Shown here piece after piece: positions 1 through 6,612 of a DNA stretch of 19,685 nucleotides. The first letter of the stretch is position 1. The number at the start of each line of letters is the position of its first letter. The notes beneath the pieces were generated by a model that was not told the origin of the DNA, made no database searches, and saw only the letters and a list, made by a program, of their open reading frames with translations. Source of the stretch: CAZSMK01 sp964608095 (lineage in GTDB: Bacteria > Sumerlaeota > Sumerlaeia > MWCT01 > JAGHBZ01); NCBI GenBank assembly GCA_964608095.1, contig CAZSMK010000015.1:1-19685 (forward strand), written 5' to 3'. The translations under genes were made by a program, and so were the position numbers.

Positions 1-6
1 CAAAGG

Positions 7-20
7 GCAGACGCGTCTGC
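7..20. repeat. 14-bp perfect palindrome
   Basis: GCAGACGCGTCTGC reads the same on both strands. About one perfect 14-bp palindrome is expected by chance in a window this size, so significance rests on its clustering with other repeats in the same intergenic stretch. It could be part of a REP-like element cut by the window edge. Confidence 0.45.
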
Positions 21-71
21 GCAGTCTAAAATTGATTCTTGGATAGCCTATCGGACATTATTTTACTCATT

Positions 72-98
72 CGTGTAATCCGCGTAATTCGCGGGTAA
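72..98. repeat. Degenerate 9-nt tandem repeat
   Basis: Three adjacent 9-nt units read CGTGTAATC, CGCGTAATT and CGCGGGTAA. The minus-strand reading, CCGCGAATTACGCGGATTAC and onward, resembles short dispersed intergenic repeats I recall from many environmental bacterial genomes. That resemblance is from memory and was not tested. The function is unknown. Confidence 0.5.
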
Positions 99-190
99 AA
101 AAAAAGGGATTTTAAGTTGTAAAGAAATTAGTGGAGATAAGTGAATATCCGTGGTTCAAAAAAATGATATTTGTTTTAATCTTCCGCCGG

Positions 191-213
191 GGGTCGTTCG
201 GGCCGAACGACCC
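191..213. repeat. REP-like inverted repeat, 11-bp arms
   Basis: GGGTCGTTCGG, a single G, then CCGAACGACCC form a perfect 11-bp inverted repeat with a 1-nt centre. It is GC-rich and flanked by CTAC on the plus-strand 3' side. There is no T-tract on either side, so a classical intrinsic terminator is unlikely. A REP/BIME-type element or an mRNA-stabilising hairpin 3' of the GHL10 gene fits better. Confidence 0.6.
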
Positions 214-311
214 TACTCTGCGAAACAGGAGATAAAGAAGGACGACGTACGAACTCACTCCATTGCAACAGCAACGGAAACGGTACCCGTACATCTTCCC
301 CCCAAAGGACT

Positions 312-327
312 TGACACAATTGTATCA
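312..327. repeat. Imperfect 16-bp palindrome near GHL10 3' end
   Basis: TGACACAA followed by TTGTATCA is a 16-bp palindrome with one mismatched pair and a perfect 8-bp core, ACAATTGT. It lies about 20 bp beyond the stop codon of the GHL10 gene. It may be a protein-binding site or chance. The position downstream of a gene, with no plus-strand gene following, argues against an operator. Confidence 0.25.
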
Positions 328-346
328 TAGATGACCCCGTAGATTC

Positions 347-1846
347 TTAGGGCTTCAGCTGGACGGAAGCAGAAGGGCTTTCGTTGCCTGTTCGGTCAAC
401 CGCGGTAACGGCAACTATCTCGGGTAGCTGCTCAGGGTCGAAGCGCATCACCAGCTTACGATACATGTAACCGGGATATATCCGATATCCCCATGTTCCG
501 TTCGCTCGCATGTATAACACCCAATTGAATACCGCTTCCTGCGAAGAAGGTTTTGCCGTAACCAGCATTTTGCCGCCTTTCTCGGGTTGAACAGTGAGTA
601 CAGGTTTTGGAGGGGGGTAACTATCCAGCCAGGGTGACGGTGGCACAAGCGCCTGGTTCGAATAAACACTGCCCTTTATTTTTTCATTCAACCCGTCCCT
701 GTTCTTTAAGAACGGTTTCACGCTGTAATGTACGTTTCCGGTTGCGCCTTGTTGGTTTCGAGTAGCCTTGACCTGATTAATAATTTCGTCCGGCTCGTAT
801 TTGCTGGTATAATTTCCGGGCCAGATATGGCGTTGCATTTTGTTTTGAGCGACCCACCACTGCAGCAGGCCGTTATATGGCTGACCTTTCGATGAGATAG
901 TCCAATAAAGTTGCGGTGTAAAATAATCGACCCATCCCTTTTCGAGCCAGAGCCTCGAGTCTGCATACAGTTCTTCATACGGGTCGAGTCCAACCACGCC
1001 TCTGGGGTATCCGGGTCGCCATATACCAAACGGACTGATGCCAACCTTGACCCGGGGATTAAGACTTTTGACGGAACGGTACATGCGTTCGATAAATGTG
1101 TTTACGTTTTGTCGTCTCCAATCATTGCGGTTGAGCGTGCCGCCGGCGACTTTATATTTCTTCCAGCTCGCATCATCGGGAAAGTCTATTATCTTCCCGT
1201 CCTTATCTTTCTCCTTGTAGGGATAAAAATAATCATCAAGATGAACCCCGTCCACGTCATAGCGTTTAACAACGTTCAGGATAACGTTAATAGAATGATC
1301 CTGAACTTTTTTCTCACCGGGATCGAGCCACCTATAGCTGCCGTATTTTTTCACTACATCAGGCATGGTGTTGGACACGTGGTTGGACGCAATGGCTGAG
1401 CGGCACGTTGGATGAAGCGCCCTGTAAGGATTAAACCATGCATGTACCTCGATTCCCTGCTTATGTGCCTCCTCAATAAGAAAGGCAAGAGGATCATAAT
1501 ACGGTTCAGGCGCTTTTCCCATTTCACCGGTAAGATAATATGACCAGGGCTCGAGCGCGGATGCATAAAGGGCATCGCACATCGGACGTACCTGAAAGAT
1601 TATGGCATTCATGTTGAGCGTATGGGTGAGTTCAACGATTTTTTTAAGTTCTGCCTTCTGCTGGTCAGTGGTAAGAGAAGGTGCGGAGGGGAAATCGATG
1701 TTAGCCACAGTGGCGACCCAGACAGCGCGAAACTCGCGAGACGCGCTGGGAAATTCATTCATTTCCTGCGAAAAAACCGCGTGTGGAATAACTACAGTCA
1801 AACATACCCCCATGAGAAACAGCATTGCACTTCGTCCAATCTGCAT
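347..1846 (-). CDS. Secreted GHL10-family (DUF187) glycoside hydrolase
   Basis: The 499-residue protein starts at the ATG at 1844-1846, which is preceded by AAAGGAGA (1853-1860) at good spacing. A longer in-frame reading to 1897 lacks a ribosome site and would bury the signal peptide. Residues 1-27 form a signal peptide ending near VFSQ. The mature N-terminus has the family hallmark REFRAVWVATVANIDFP (38-53), followed by the TIM-barrel core with AWFNPYRA (136-143), VDGVHLDDYFYPY (198-210, D204/D205 likely catalytic) and ISPFGIWRP. A C-terminal beta-sandwich (about 400-499) ends with VTAVDRTGNES. E. coli DigH (YddW), a member of this family, cleaves peptidoglycan glycan strands stripped of peptides, so periplasmic or surface glycan cleavage is inferred. 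The exact substrate is unknown. It is transcribed divergently from the dehydrogenase gene at 2094. Confidence 0.9.
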   Translation of the reverse strand: MQIGRSAMLFLMGVCLTVVIPHAVFSQEMNEFPSASREFRAVWVATVANIDFPSAPSLTTDQQKAELKKIVELTHTLNMNAIIFQVRPMCDALYASALEPWSYYLTGEMGKAPEPYYDPLAFLIEEAHKQGIEVHAWFNPYRALHPTCRSAIASNHVSNTMPDVVKKYGSYRWLDPGEKKVQDHSINVILNVVKRYDVDGVHLDDYFYPYKEKDKDGKIIDFPDDASWKKYKVAGGTLNRNDWRRQNVNTFIERMYRSVKSLNPRVKVGISPFGIWRPGYPRGVVGLDPYEELYADSRLWLEKGWVDYFTPQLYWTISSKGQPYNGLLQWWVAQNKMQRHIWPGNYTSKYEPDEIINQVKATRNQQGATGNVHYSVKPFLKNRDGLNEKIKGSVYSNQALVPPSPWLDSYPPPKPVLTVQPEKGGKMLVTAKPSSQEAVFNWVLYMRANGTWGYRIYPGYMYRKLVMRFDPEQLPEIVAVTAVDRTGNESPSASVQLKP

Positions 1847-1982
1847 AAGGTGTCTCCTTTCCAGCGTTGAATAAGAAAATAACACTAAACCGCTCAATTT
1901 AACAATGCAAGAAATAAATGATAGCGCGCGTGCGTTTCAAGGGAACAAATGAGGGCACATCGGAGAAGGACCGGCTGAAAAT

Positions 1983-2000
1983 GACGCCTGAAAAGGCGTC
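1983..2000. repeat. Hairpin GACGCCT-GAAA-AGGCGTC
   Basis: This is a perfect 7-bp stem closed by a GAAA tetraloop, in the divergent intergenic region between the GHL10 gene and the dehydrogenase operon. The sequence after it, TAAGCGCCTAC, repeats part of the stem motif (GCGCCT), as in REP-like elements. It lies about 24 bp upstream of the predicted -35 box. It could terminate nothing here because no gene reads into it, so an intergenic repeat or regulatory site is more likely. Confidence 0.45.
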
Positions 2001-2023
2001 TAAGCGCCTACATGAAATTCCTG

Positions 2024-2051
2024 TTGCGCCCTGAATTGTATACCGTATAAT
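2024..2051 (+). promoter_or_regulatory. Sigma-70-like promoter for the dehydrogenase/lyase/dehydratase operon
   Basis: TTGCGC (2024-2029), a 16-bp spacer and a perfect TATAAT (2046-2051) predict a transcript start near 2058, giving a leader of about 36 nt before the ATG at 2094. It is the best promoter-like sequence before this operon. Confidence 0.6.
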
Positions 2052-2093
2052 GAGCTTCCTATAACTATGTGAACTTTAACAGGAGGTTGGTGC

Positions 2094-3212
2094 ATGGCAA
2101 AATATAAAATTGCCTGGTTGCCGGGCGATGGCACCGGTAAAGATGTGCTTGAGGCTGCCCGAATCGTTCTCGATAAGATTCAACTCAACGCAGAATATAT
2201 CCCTGGCGAAATCGGATGGGACTATTGGTGCAAGGAAGGCGATCCGTTCCCGCAACGCACTATTGAATTATTGAAGAGCGTAGACGCCGCCATGTTCGGC
2301 GCTATTACGTCCAAACCCGCAAAAATCGCCGCAGCGGAACTCTCCCCGGAACTACAGGGCAAGGGATATGTTTACCGCTCCCCTATTGTTCGCATGCGGC
2401 AGTTGTTCGATCTCTATATCTGCCTGCGTCCTTGCAAGGCATTCCCGGGAAATCCACTCAATTACAAAGAAGGAATAGACCTCGTAGTATTCCGAGAAAA
2501 CACCGAAGACCTTTATTCAGGTGTAGAGTTCAGTCCTGTTCCTGAGGAGCTTTCCGATGTGTTGGCAAAACTCGCCAAAACGTTCGAGCCGTTCAAAAAC
2601 CTTTCTCCGGACGACTACGCCATATCATGCAAGATAAATACCCGGAAAGGTTCCGAGCGAATAATCAGGGCGGCGTTCGAGTATGCGCGTAAATTCGGGC
2701 GCAAAAGCGTGACCGTGGTACACAAGGCAAACGTGGTGCGCGCAACTGATGGATTGTTCCTCGACATTGCAAGAGAGGTGGCAAAAGACTTCCCAGAAAT
2801 TACGCTCGGCGATGCGAATATCGACGCCATGACCATGTGGTTGATCAAGAATCCATTCAACTACGACGTACTGGTTGCGCCAAACCTTTACGGAGATATA
2901 ATATCAGACTTAAGCGCCCAAATGGTCGGCGGGCTGGGGTTCGGCTGTTCCGGCAACATCGGCGAGAACCTCGCCGTGTTCGAACCGAGCCACGGTTCTG
3001 CTCCCAAATATGCCGGGCAATATAAAGTCAATCCCATCGCCACAATTATGGCGGCGAAGATGATGCTCGATTGGCTCGGGGAGACTGAAAAAGGCGCTCA
3101 AATCGAGCAGGCTGTTGCCGAAGTTATTAAAGAAGGCAACGTTCGAACCTACGATATGGGAGGTTCGAACAGCACCATTGAGATGGCAGAGGCTATCGCT
3201 GACAAACTTTAA
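2094..3212 (+). CDS. Isocitrate/isopropylmalate dehydrogenase family protein (probable isocitrate dehydrogenase)
   Basis: The 372-residue protein has AGGAGG (2081-2086) seven bases before its ATG. It belongs to the beta-decarboxylating dehydrogenases, which oxidise a 2-hydroxy-3-carboxy acid and release CO2. Visible motifs are LPGDGTG (9-15), RSPIVRMRQLFDLYICLRP (95-113, with S96, R102 and R112), FRENTEDLYSG (133-143, R134 and Y141), the catalytic Lys in HKAN (K211), Mg-binding Asp (D244, D268, D272) and the cofactor loop HGSAPKYAGQ (300-309). The Lys-Tyr pair after HGSAP matches NADP-dependent isocitrate dehydrogenases, whereas NAD enzymes usually have Asp-Ile there. S96 aligns with the substrate serine of E. 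coli Icd, but the next key Asn is Ile (I98). Isocitrate is the likeliest substrate; homoisocitrate, a methylated analogue or 3-isopropylmalate cannot be excluded. It is first in the operon. Confidence 0.85.
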   Translation: MAKYKIAWLPGDGTGKDVLEAARIVLDKIQLNAEYIPGEIGWDYWCKEGDPFPQRTIELLKSVDAAMFGAITSKPAKIAAAELSPELQGKGYVYRSPIVRMRQLFDLYICLRPCKAFPGNPLNYKEGIDLVVFRENTEDLYSGVEFSPVPEELSDVLAKLAKTFEPFKNLSPDDYAISCKINTRKGSERIIRAAFEYARKFGRKSVTVVHKANVVRATDGLFLDIAREVAKDFPEITLGDANIDAMTMWLIKNPFNYDVLVAPNLYGDIISDLSAQMVGGLGFGCSGNIGENLAVFEPSHGSAPKYAGQYKVNPIATIMAAKMMLDWLGETEKGAQIEQAVAEVIKEGNVRTYDMGGSNSTIEMAEAIADKL

Positions 3213-3227
3213 GGACGCACCGATATA

Positions 3228-3260
3228 TCAAGCGTACGGGGCGTGTGCGCCTATGCTTGA
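3228..3260 (+). other. Intercistronic hairpin after the dehydrogenase gene
   Basis: TCAAGCGTA (3228-3236) pairs with TATGCTTGA (3252-3260) through one G-U. An inner GGCG-TGTG-CGCC stem (3240-3251) adds four pairs above a 3-nt bulge. It begins 16 nt after the dehydrogenase stop and is followed by AAAATGATAG, with no U-tract. It may be an mRNA-processing or stabilising hairpin, or a weak attenuator that lets the first gene be expressed separately from the next three. The 173-nt gap before the lyase start supports separate control. Confidence 0.4.
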
Positions 3261-3385
3261 AAAATGATAGCGGAATGTTATTGATGGAGAATGGAGCGCG
3301 TGTTTTCAGAGGGGAAAAGACGTGTGCGATTACTATGTTTTTTCCCTTGATTATAGACTGAACTTTACCAAGGAGTGTGAGAAAT

Positions 3386-4321
3386 ATGAAAAAGACTACC
3401 GTACTGCGAAAAGCAATTATGGAGCGACGCGCGGTGGCGGTGCCCGGCTGCCACGATGCATTCAGCGCAAAAGTCATCGAGCGGTGTGGCTTTGAAGCCA
3501 TCCAGGTATCCGGTTACGGCGTTGCGGGTTCTTACCTGGGCAAACCTGACGTGGGGCTCATGTTCATGAAGGATGTGCTTGATATTACGCGTAATATTGC
3601 ACACGCAGTCTCGATACCCGTAATGGCGGACGTAGATACCGGCGGTGGAAACGCCATTAACGCTGCTTACATAACTGAATATCTTATCGAGATGGACGTC
3701 GCCGGCATGAACATCGAAGATCAGATTTTCCCCAAACGATGCGGTCACATGGCAGGTAAAGAAGTGATTCCGGCAGAGGAGATGGCGGGAAAGGTCAAAG
3801 CCTGTGCAGACATGCGTGATAAAATGGACAAAGATTTCATTATAAATGCACGAACGGATTGCTTTGCAAAAATGGGACTCGAGGAAGCTGTCCGCCGATG
3901 CAACCTTTATCTTGACGCAGGAGCAGACCTTGTCTTCATCGACGGCATCAAGACCAAGGAGGACATCAAGAAAGCGGTCGATTCGCTCAAGGGTCCTCTG
4001 TCGGTCAACCTGATGGATGCAATTACGGGTGTGAAGACCGAGCTTATACCCTTGCCGGAATTGGCGGAGATGGGCATCGGCAGGGTTTCTATACCCGTCG
4101 CTTCTATAATGGTGATGCACAAGGCGCTATGGAACTTTTTTACCGCGCTGAAAAATTCACCCACAGGAACGTTACCGGGTCAGACCGACTGGATTACGAC
4201 TTTTCCGGAATACCAGGACTTTGTCGGTCTGAAAGAGTATCGCGATATGGAAGATAAATATCTACCCAAAGAGCGCATCGAGTCAAAGTACGAGGGCAAG
4301 AAGGACATTGCCCGCGACTGA
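3386..4321 (+). CDS. Isocitrate lyase/PEP mutase superfamily carbon-carbon lyase (methylisocitrate/dimethylmalate lyase type)
   Basis: The 311-residue protein starts at ATG 3386, after AAGGAG (3370-3375). A GTG at 3377 lies too close to that site and is rejected. It is a TIM-barrel lyase with Mg-binding ADVDTG (81-86), EDQ (111-113), the signature PKRCGH (116-121, C119 catalytic) and NARTD (154-158). This fits enzymes cleaving 2-methylisocitrate to pyruvate and succinate (PrpB), or 2,3-dimethylmalate to propionate and pyruvate. The length matches PrpB-like proteins rather than the longer classical isocitrate lyase. PEP mutase and phosphonopyruvate hydrolase lack the KRCGH signature. Sitting between a dehydrogenase and an aconitase-type dehydratase, it probably acts on a substrate shared with them. 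The true substrate is not determinable here. Confidence 0.85.
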   Translation: MKKTTVLRKAIMERRAVAVPGCHDAFSAKVIERCGFEAIQVSGYGVAGSYLGKPDVGLMFMKDVLDITRNIAHAVSIPVMADVDTGGGNAINAAYITEYLIEMDVAGMNIEDQIFPKRCGHMAGKEVIPAEEMAGKVKACADMRDKMDKDFIINARTDCFAKMGLEEAVRRCNLYLDAGADLVFIDGIKTKEDIKKAVDSLKGPLSVNLMDAITGVKTELIPLPELAEMGIGRVSIPVASIMVMHKALWNFFTALKNSPTGTLPGQTDWITTFPEYQDFVGLKEYRDMEDKYLPKERIESKYEGKKDIARD

Positions 4322-4386
4322 ATATATGAAAGCACAGTTTGCAACGGGTGCGTGTTCATAACCACTTCCCGAAAGGAGATTAACCA

Positions 4387-5679
4387 ATGGGAATGACCGT
4401 AGTACAAAAAATTCTGGCACGGGCAACAGGTCAGGATTCCGTAAACATCGGCGACGTAGTGGAACCTGTGGTTGACGTAGCCATGTCGCATGAGAATGGG
4501 GCGCTGGTCATGAATCAATTCTATGAAGTGTTCAAGGGAACCGATGCCGAGCCGCGTGTGTGGGACCCTTCAAAGATCGTAATCATATTCGACCACCGGG
4601 TACCTGCCGAGAGTGCAAAGACGGCAAACAACCATCGCAAGCTACGTAAATTCGTGGCGGAACAGGGGATCCCGAATTTTCATGACATCAGTGGTGTGGA
4701 TGGTGGAATATGTCATCAGATTTTGCCGGAACGCGGCTATATACGACCCGGTTCCGTGGTGGTGGGAACTGACAGCCACACCACGAGTCACGGCGCACTT
4801 GGCGCCTTTGCATTCGGTATCGGCGCAACAGAGATGGCAAGTGTCTGGACGCTCGGCACAGTGCTTAACATCGAGGTGCCGGGAACAATAAAAGTCAATG
4901 TAACGGGAAAATTTCCCCCGCATGTTGCCCCAAAAGACCTTGTGCTTTTCTTGATCGGCAAGATCACGGCAAAAGGCGCGACATTCAAGGTGATAGAATA
5001 CCATGGCGAGACGATTAAAAAGATGTCCACCTCAGGTCGCCTCGTTATTTGCAACATGGCAGTCGAAGCCGGAGCAACCTCGGGCATTGTTCCTGCAGAT
5101 GACGAGACGGTTCACTACCTCCGTAAAGAAGCAGGAGTTCATGACGAGCTGGATATGGTCGGAACCGACCCGGACGCCGAGTTCGACGAGGTTATCGAGA
5201 TCGACGTCTCCGATCTTGTACCACAGATTGCATGTCCACATACCGTGGATAATGTAAAACCGATAACGGACGTCGATGGGGTAAAAATAGACCAGATCGT
5301 CATAGGCTCGTGCACAAACGGCAGACTGGACGACATCGAGGTTGCGGCGAAAATTCTGAAGGGGAAACGTATTGCGAAGGGAACGCGGATGTTGGTTTTT
5401 CCCGCGTCGGCGCGTATTTATCGTCAGGCGCTAAAAAAAGGATATCTTACGGACTTAGCGGAGGCGGGAGCCGTTATCATGAACCCTGGCTGCGGCTGTT
5501 GCCTGGGCATACACCAGGGTGCTCTTGCCGATGGCGAAGTCGCTCTCTCCACGACCAACCGCAATTTCAAGGGACGCATGGGGAATCCCAAAGCGGAAGT
5601 CTATCTCTGCTCACCCGCAGTCGCTGCCGCAAGCGCTATCACAGGCACGATTTCGGATCCACGGAAGGGAGGCAAGTAA
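4387..5679 (+). CDS. Aconitase/3-isopropylmalate dehydratase family large subunit
   Basis: The 430-residue protein has AAAGGAGA (4372-4379) before its ATG. It is the [4Fe-4S] subunit of a two-subunit hydro-lyase that interconverts citrate/isocitrate-like or isopropylmalate-like acids. Visible motifs are GTDSHTTSHGALGAFAFGIG (127-146), the first cluster cysteine in GSCTNGR (C309) and the pair in NPGCGCCLG (C369 and C372). The length is typical of the LeuC/HacA/DmdA branch, shorter than monomeric aconitase. The stop is one base before the small-subunit start, so the two are translated together. Candidate roles are leucine-type isomerase, homoaconitase, dimethylmaleate hydratase or a split aconitase. 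The lyase next door and the lack of a visible isopropylmalate synthase make a pure leucine role less likely. Confidence 0.88.
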   Translation: MGMTVVQKILARATGQDSVNIGDVVEPVVDVAMSHENGALVMNQFYEVFKGTDAEPRVWDPSKIVIIFDHRVPAESAKTANNHRKLRKFVAEQGIPNFHDISGVDGGICHQILPERGYIRPGSVVVGTDSHTTSHGALGAFAFGIGATEMASVWTLGTVLNIEVPGTIKVNVTGKFPPHVAPKDLVLFLIGKITAKGATFKVIEYHGETIKKMSTSGRLVICNMAVEAGATSGIVPADDETVHYLRKEAGVHDELDMVGTDPDAEFDEVIEIDVSDLVPQIACPHTVDNVKPITDVDGVKIDQIVIGSCTNGRLDDIEVAAKILKGKRIAKGTRMLVFPASARIYRQALKKGYLTDLAEAGAVIMNPGCGCCLGIHQGALADGEVALSTTNRNFKGRMGNPKAEVYLCSPAVAAASAITGTISDPRKGGK

Positions 5680-5680
5680 C

Positions 5681-6181
5681 ATGGCACATGTAGTTTATAA
5701 AGTTGGTAACGACATCTCGACCGATGTCATTTATCCCGGACGATTCATGGCGACCGTATTGCCCACGGAAACGCCACAGTATTGTTTCGCCGATGATGAA
5801 GAGTTTAACCAGAAACTCGTGAAGGGTGAGGTTCCCAAAGGCGGGATTATTGTCGGCGGAAAAAATTTCGGGTGCGGCTCGTCGCGCGAACAGGCGGCTT
5901 CCACACTGAAGGGACATGAGCTCGTGATTGTTGCGCCAAGTTTCGCCCGTATCTTTCTTCAGAACGCCATTAATCTCGGGTTGAAAACCGTTATATGTCC
6001 TGACATTGAAGCATCCGTAGGAGACGAACTGGAAATCACCGAAGACAACGTAATCAACAAAACCACGGGCAAGAATTTCGACGTGGTTCCTCTACCCCGT
6101 GCGAGAAAAGCCATTGTTGATGCAGGTGGACTGATTCCGTATACGCGAAAACGTATGCAAGAAAAAATGGGCAACGCATAA
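5681..6181 (+). CDS. Aconitase/3-isopropylmalate dehydratase family small subunit
   Basis: The 166-residue protein starts at ATG 5681, with GGGAGG (5667-5672) lying inside the end of the large-subunit gene. An in-frame extension upstream would overlap that gene by about 160 bases and is rejected. It is the swivelling aconitase-D domain. The N-terminal motif VGNDISTDVIYPGRF (8-22) and the signature NFGCGSSREQAA (62-73, with substrate-binding Ser/Arg) are clear. The Asp-Ile-Tyr-Pro-Gly motif resembles the archaeal-type and DmdB-like branch more than the LeuD of enteric bacteria, though this is from memory. It pairs with the large subunit one base upstream. It ends the plus-strand operon; no strong terminator is seen in the 76 bases before the convergent gene. 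Confidence 0.88.
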   Translation: MAHVVYKVGNDISTDVIYPGRFMATVLPTETPQYCFADDEEFNQKLVKGEVPKGGIIVGGKNFGCGSSREQAASTLKGHELVIVAPSFARIFLQNAINLGLKTVICPDIEASVGDELEITEDNVINKTTGKNFDVVPLPRARKAIVDAGGLIPYTRKRMQEKMGNA

Positions 6182-6257
6182 GCCGACATACTCTCCGTTA
6201 TCGGGATTTTAACCTCGAGCAACCCAACGAAGTGTACTGTTCGTTTCCTTACTCCCT

Positions 6258-6494
6258 TTATGGGGATGCGAAAGGCTCGGTATGAATCTCGCCGTCGTCG
6301 TCTATGGTCAGCAACCATTTTTTTCCATCCGGCGACATCATGATTATAGATTCTTGAGGGATTATTACACCCGTGATTTCGGTTGACCTCTTTCTATATG
6401 GCGGCTGCCTCGAATCAAGAACCCTGACGTAACATGCTGTTATGAGCGCAATAAGCACAAAGACTATAACTACCATAATTGCTTTTTTCATCAT
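6258..6494 (-). CDS. Small putative lipoprotein, function unknown
   Basis: The 78-residue protein starts at ATG 6494, preceded by AAGGGG at six bases. A second ATG follows directly at 6491. The N-terminus is a Lys-Lys positive patch, a hydrophobic stretch (about 5-20) and ITAC, which fits a lipobox with C21 as the lipidated residue. If it is not cleaved, the stretch would be a single membrane anchor. The rest has GVIIPQESIIMMSPDG and LLTIDDDGEIHTEP, which suggest a small beta-rich exported domain. No family is recognised. It lies 118 bases downstream of the pilin-domain membrane protein on the same strand and may be the last gene of that transcript, convergent with the dehydratase small subunit. 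Confidence 0.55.
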   Translation of the reverse strand: MMKKAIMVVIVFVLIALITACYVRVLDSRQPPYRKRSTEITGVIIPQESIIMMSPDGKKWLLTIDDDGEIHTEPFASP

Positions 6495-6612
6495 TGCACA
6501 CCCCTTGAAGTGCTGGTTCTCAAAACCTGTAACCTTCCTCGCACACCATGCCTCTATGCAGAAAAGTTGACCTACAGATGTTAGAAAGGTTAGAAAATAC
6601 CTATTTCATGGT

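Larger units (their letters stand above)
1..346. other. Non-coding repeat-rich region
   Basis: No convincing gene is seen here. The reading frames are short, have no ribosome binding site and resemble nothing recognisable. The region holds a 14-bp perfect palindrome (7-20), a 9-nt degenerate tandem array (72-98), an A-run (about 97-108), an 11-bp inverted repeat with a 1-nt centre (191-213) and an imperfect 16-bp palindrome (312-327). The GHL10 gene on the minus strand ends at 347, so this is its 3' flank. No U-tract terminator is evident in either orientation. Confidence 0.6.

Noticed and set aside
72..98. CRISPR-like array
   Set aside because: Units are 9 nt and adjacent without spacers; no cas gene is present.
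191..213. Intrinsic terminator for the GHL10 gene
   Set aside because: The hairpin is strong but has no T-tract in the minus orientation, and it lies more than 130 bases past the stop codon.
911..1399. 162-codon open frame on the plus strand, antisense to the GHL10 gene
   Set aside because: No ribosome site or recognisable protein; it lies wholly inside a well-supported gene on the other strand.
3365..4120. 251-codon open frame on the minus strand, antisense to the lyase gene
   Set aside because: It is long but rich in His/Cys/Arg as shadow frames are, and the plus-strand lyase has clear catalytic motifs.
4642..5004. 120-codon minus-strand frame opposite the dehydratase large subunit
   Set aside because: Shadow of the [4Fe-4S] subunit gene; no start signal or family resemblance.
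2094..6181. Plain leucine-biosynthesis (leuBCD) label for the plus-strand operon
   Set aside because: A KRCGH lyase sits inside the operon, no isopropylmalate synthase is visible, and the dehydrogenase cofactor and substrate motifs look isocitrate-like, so the specific gene symbols were withheld.
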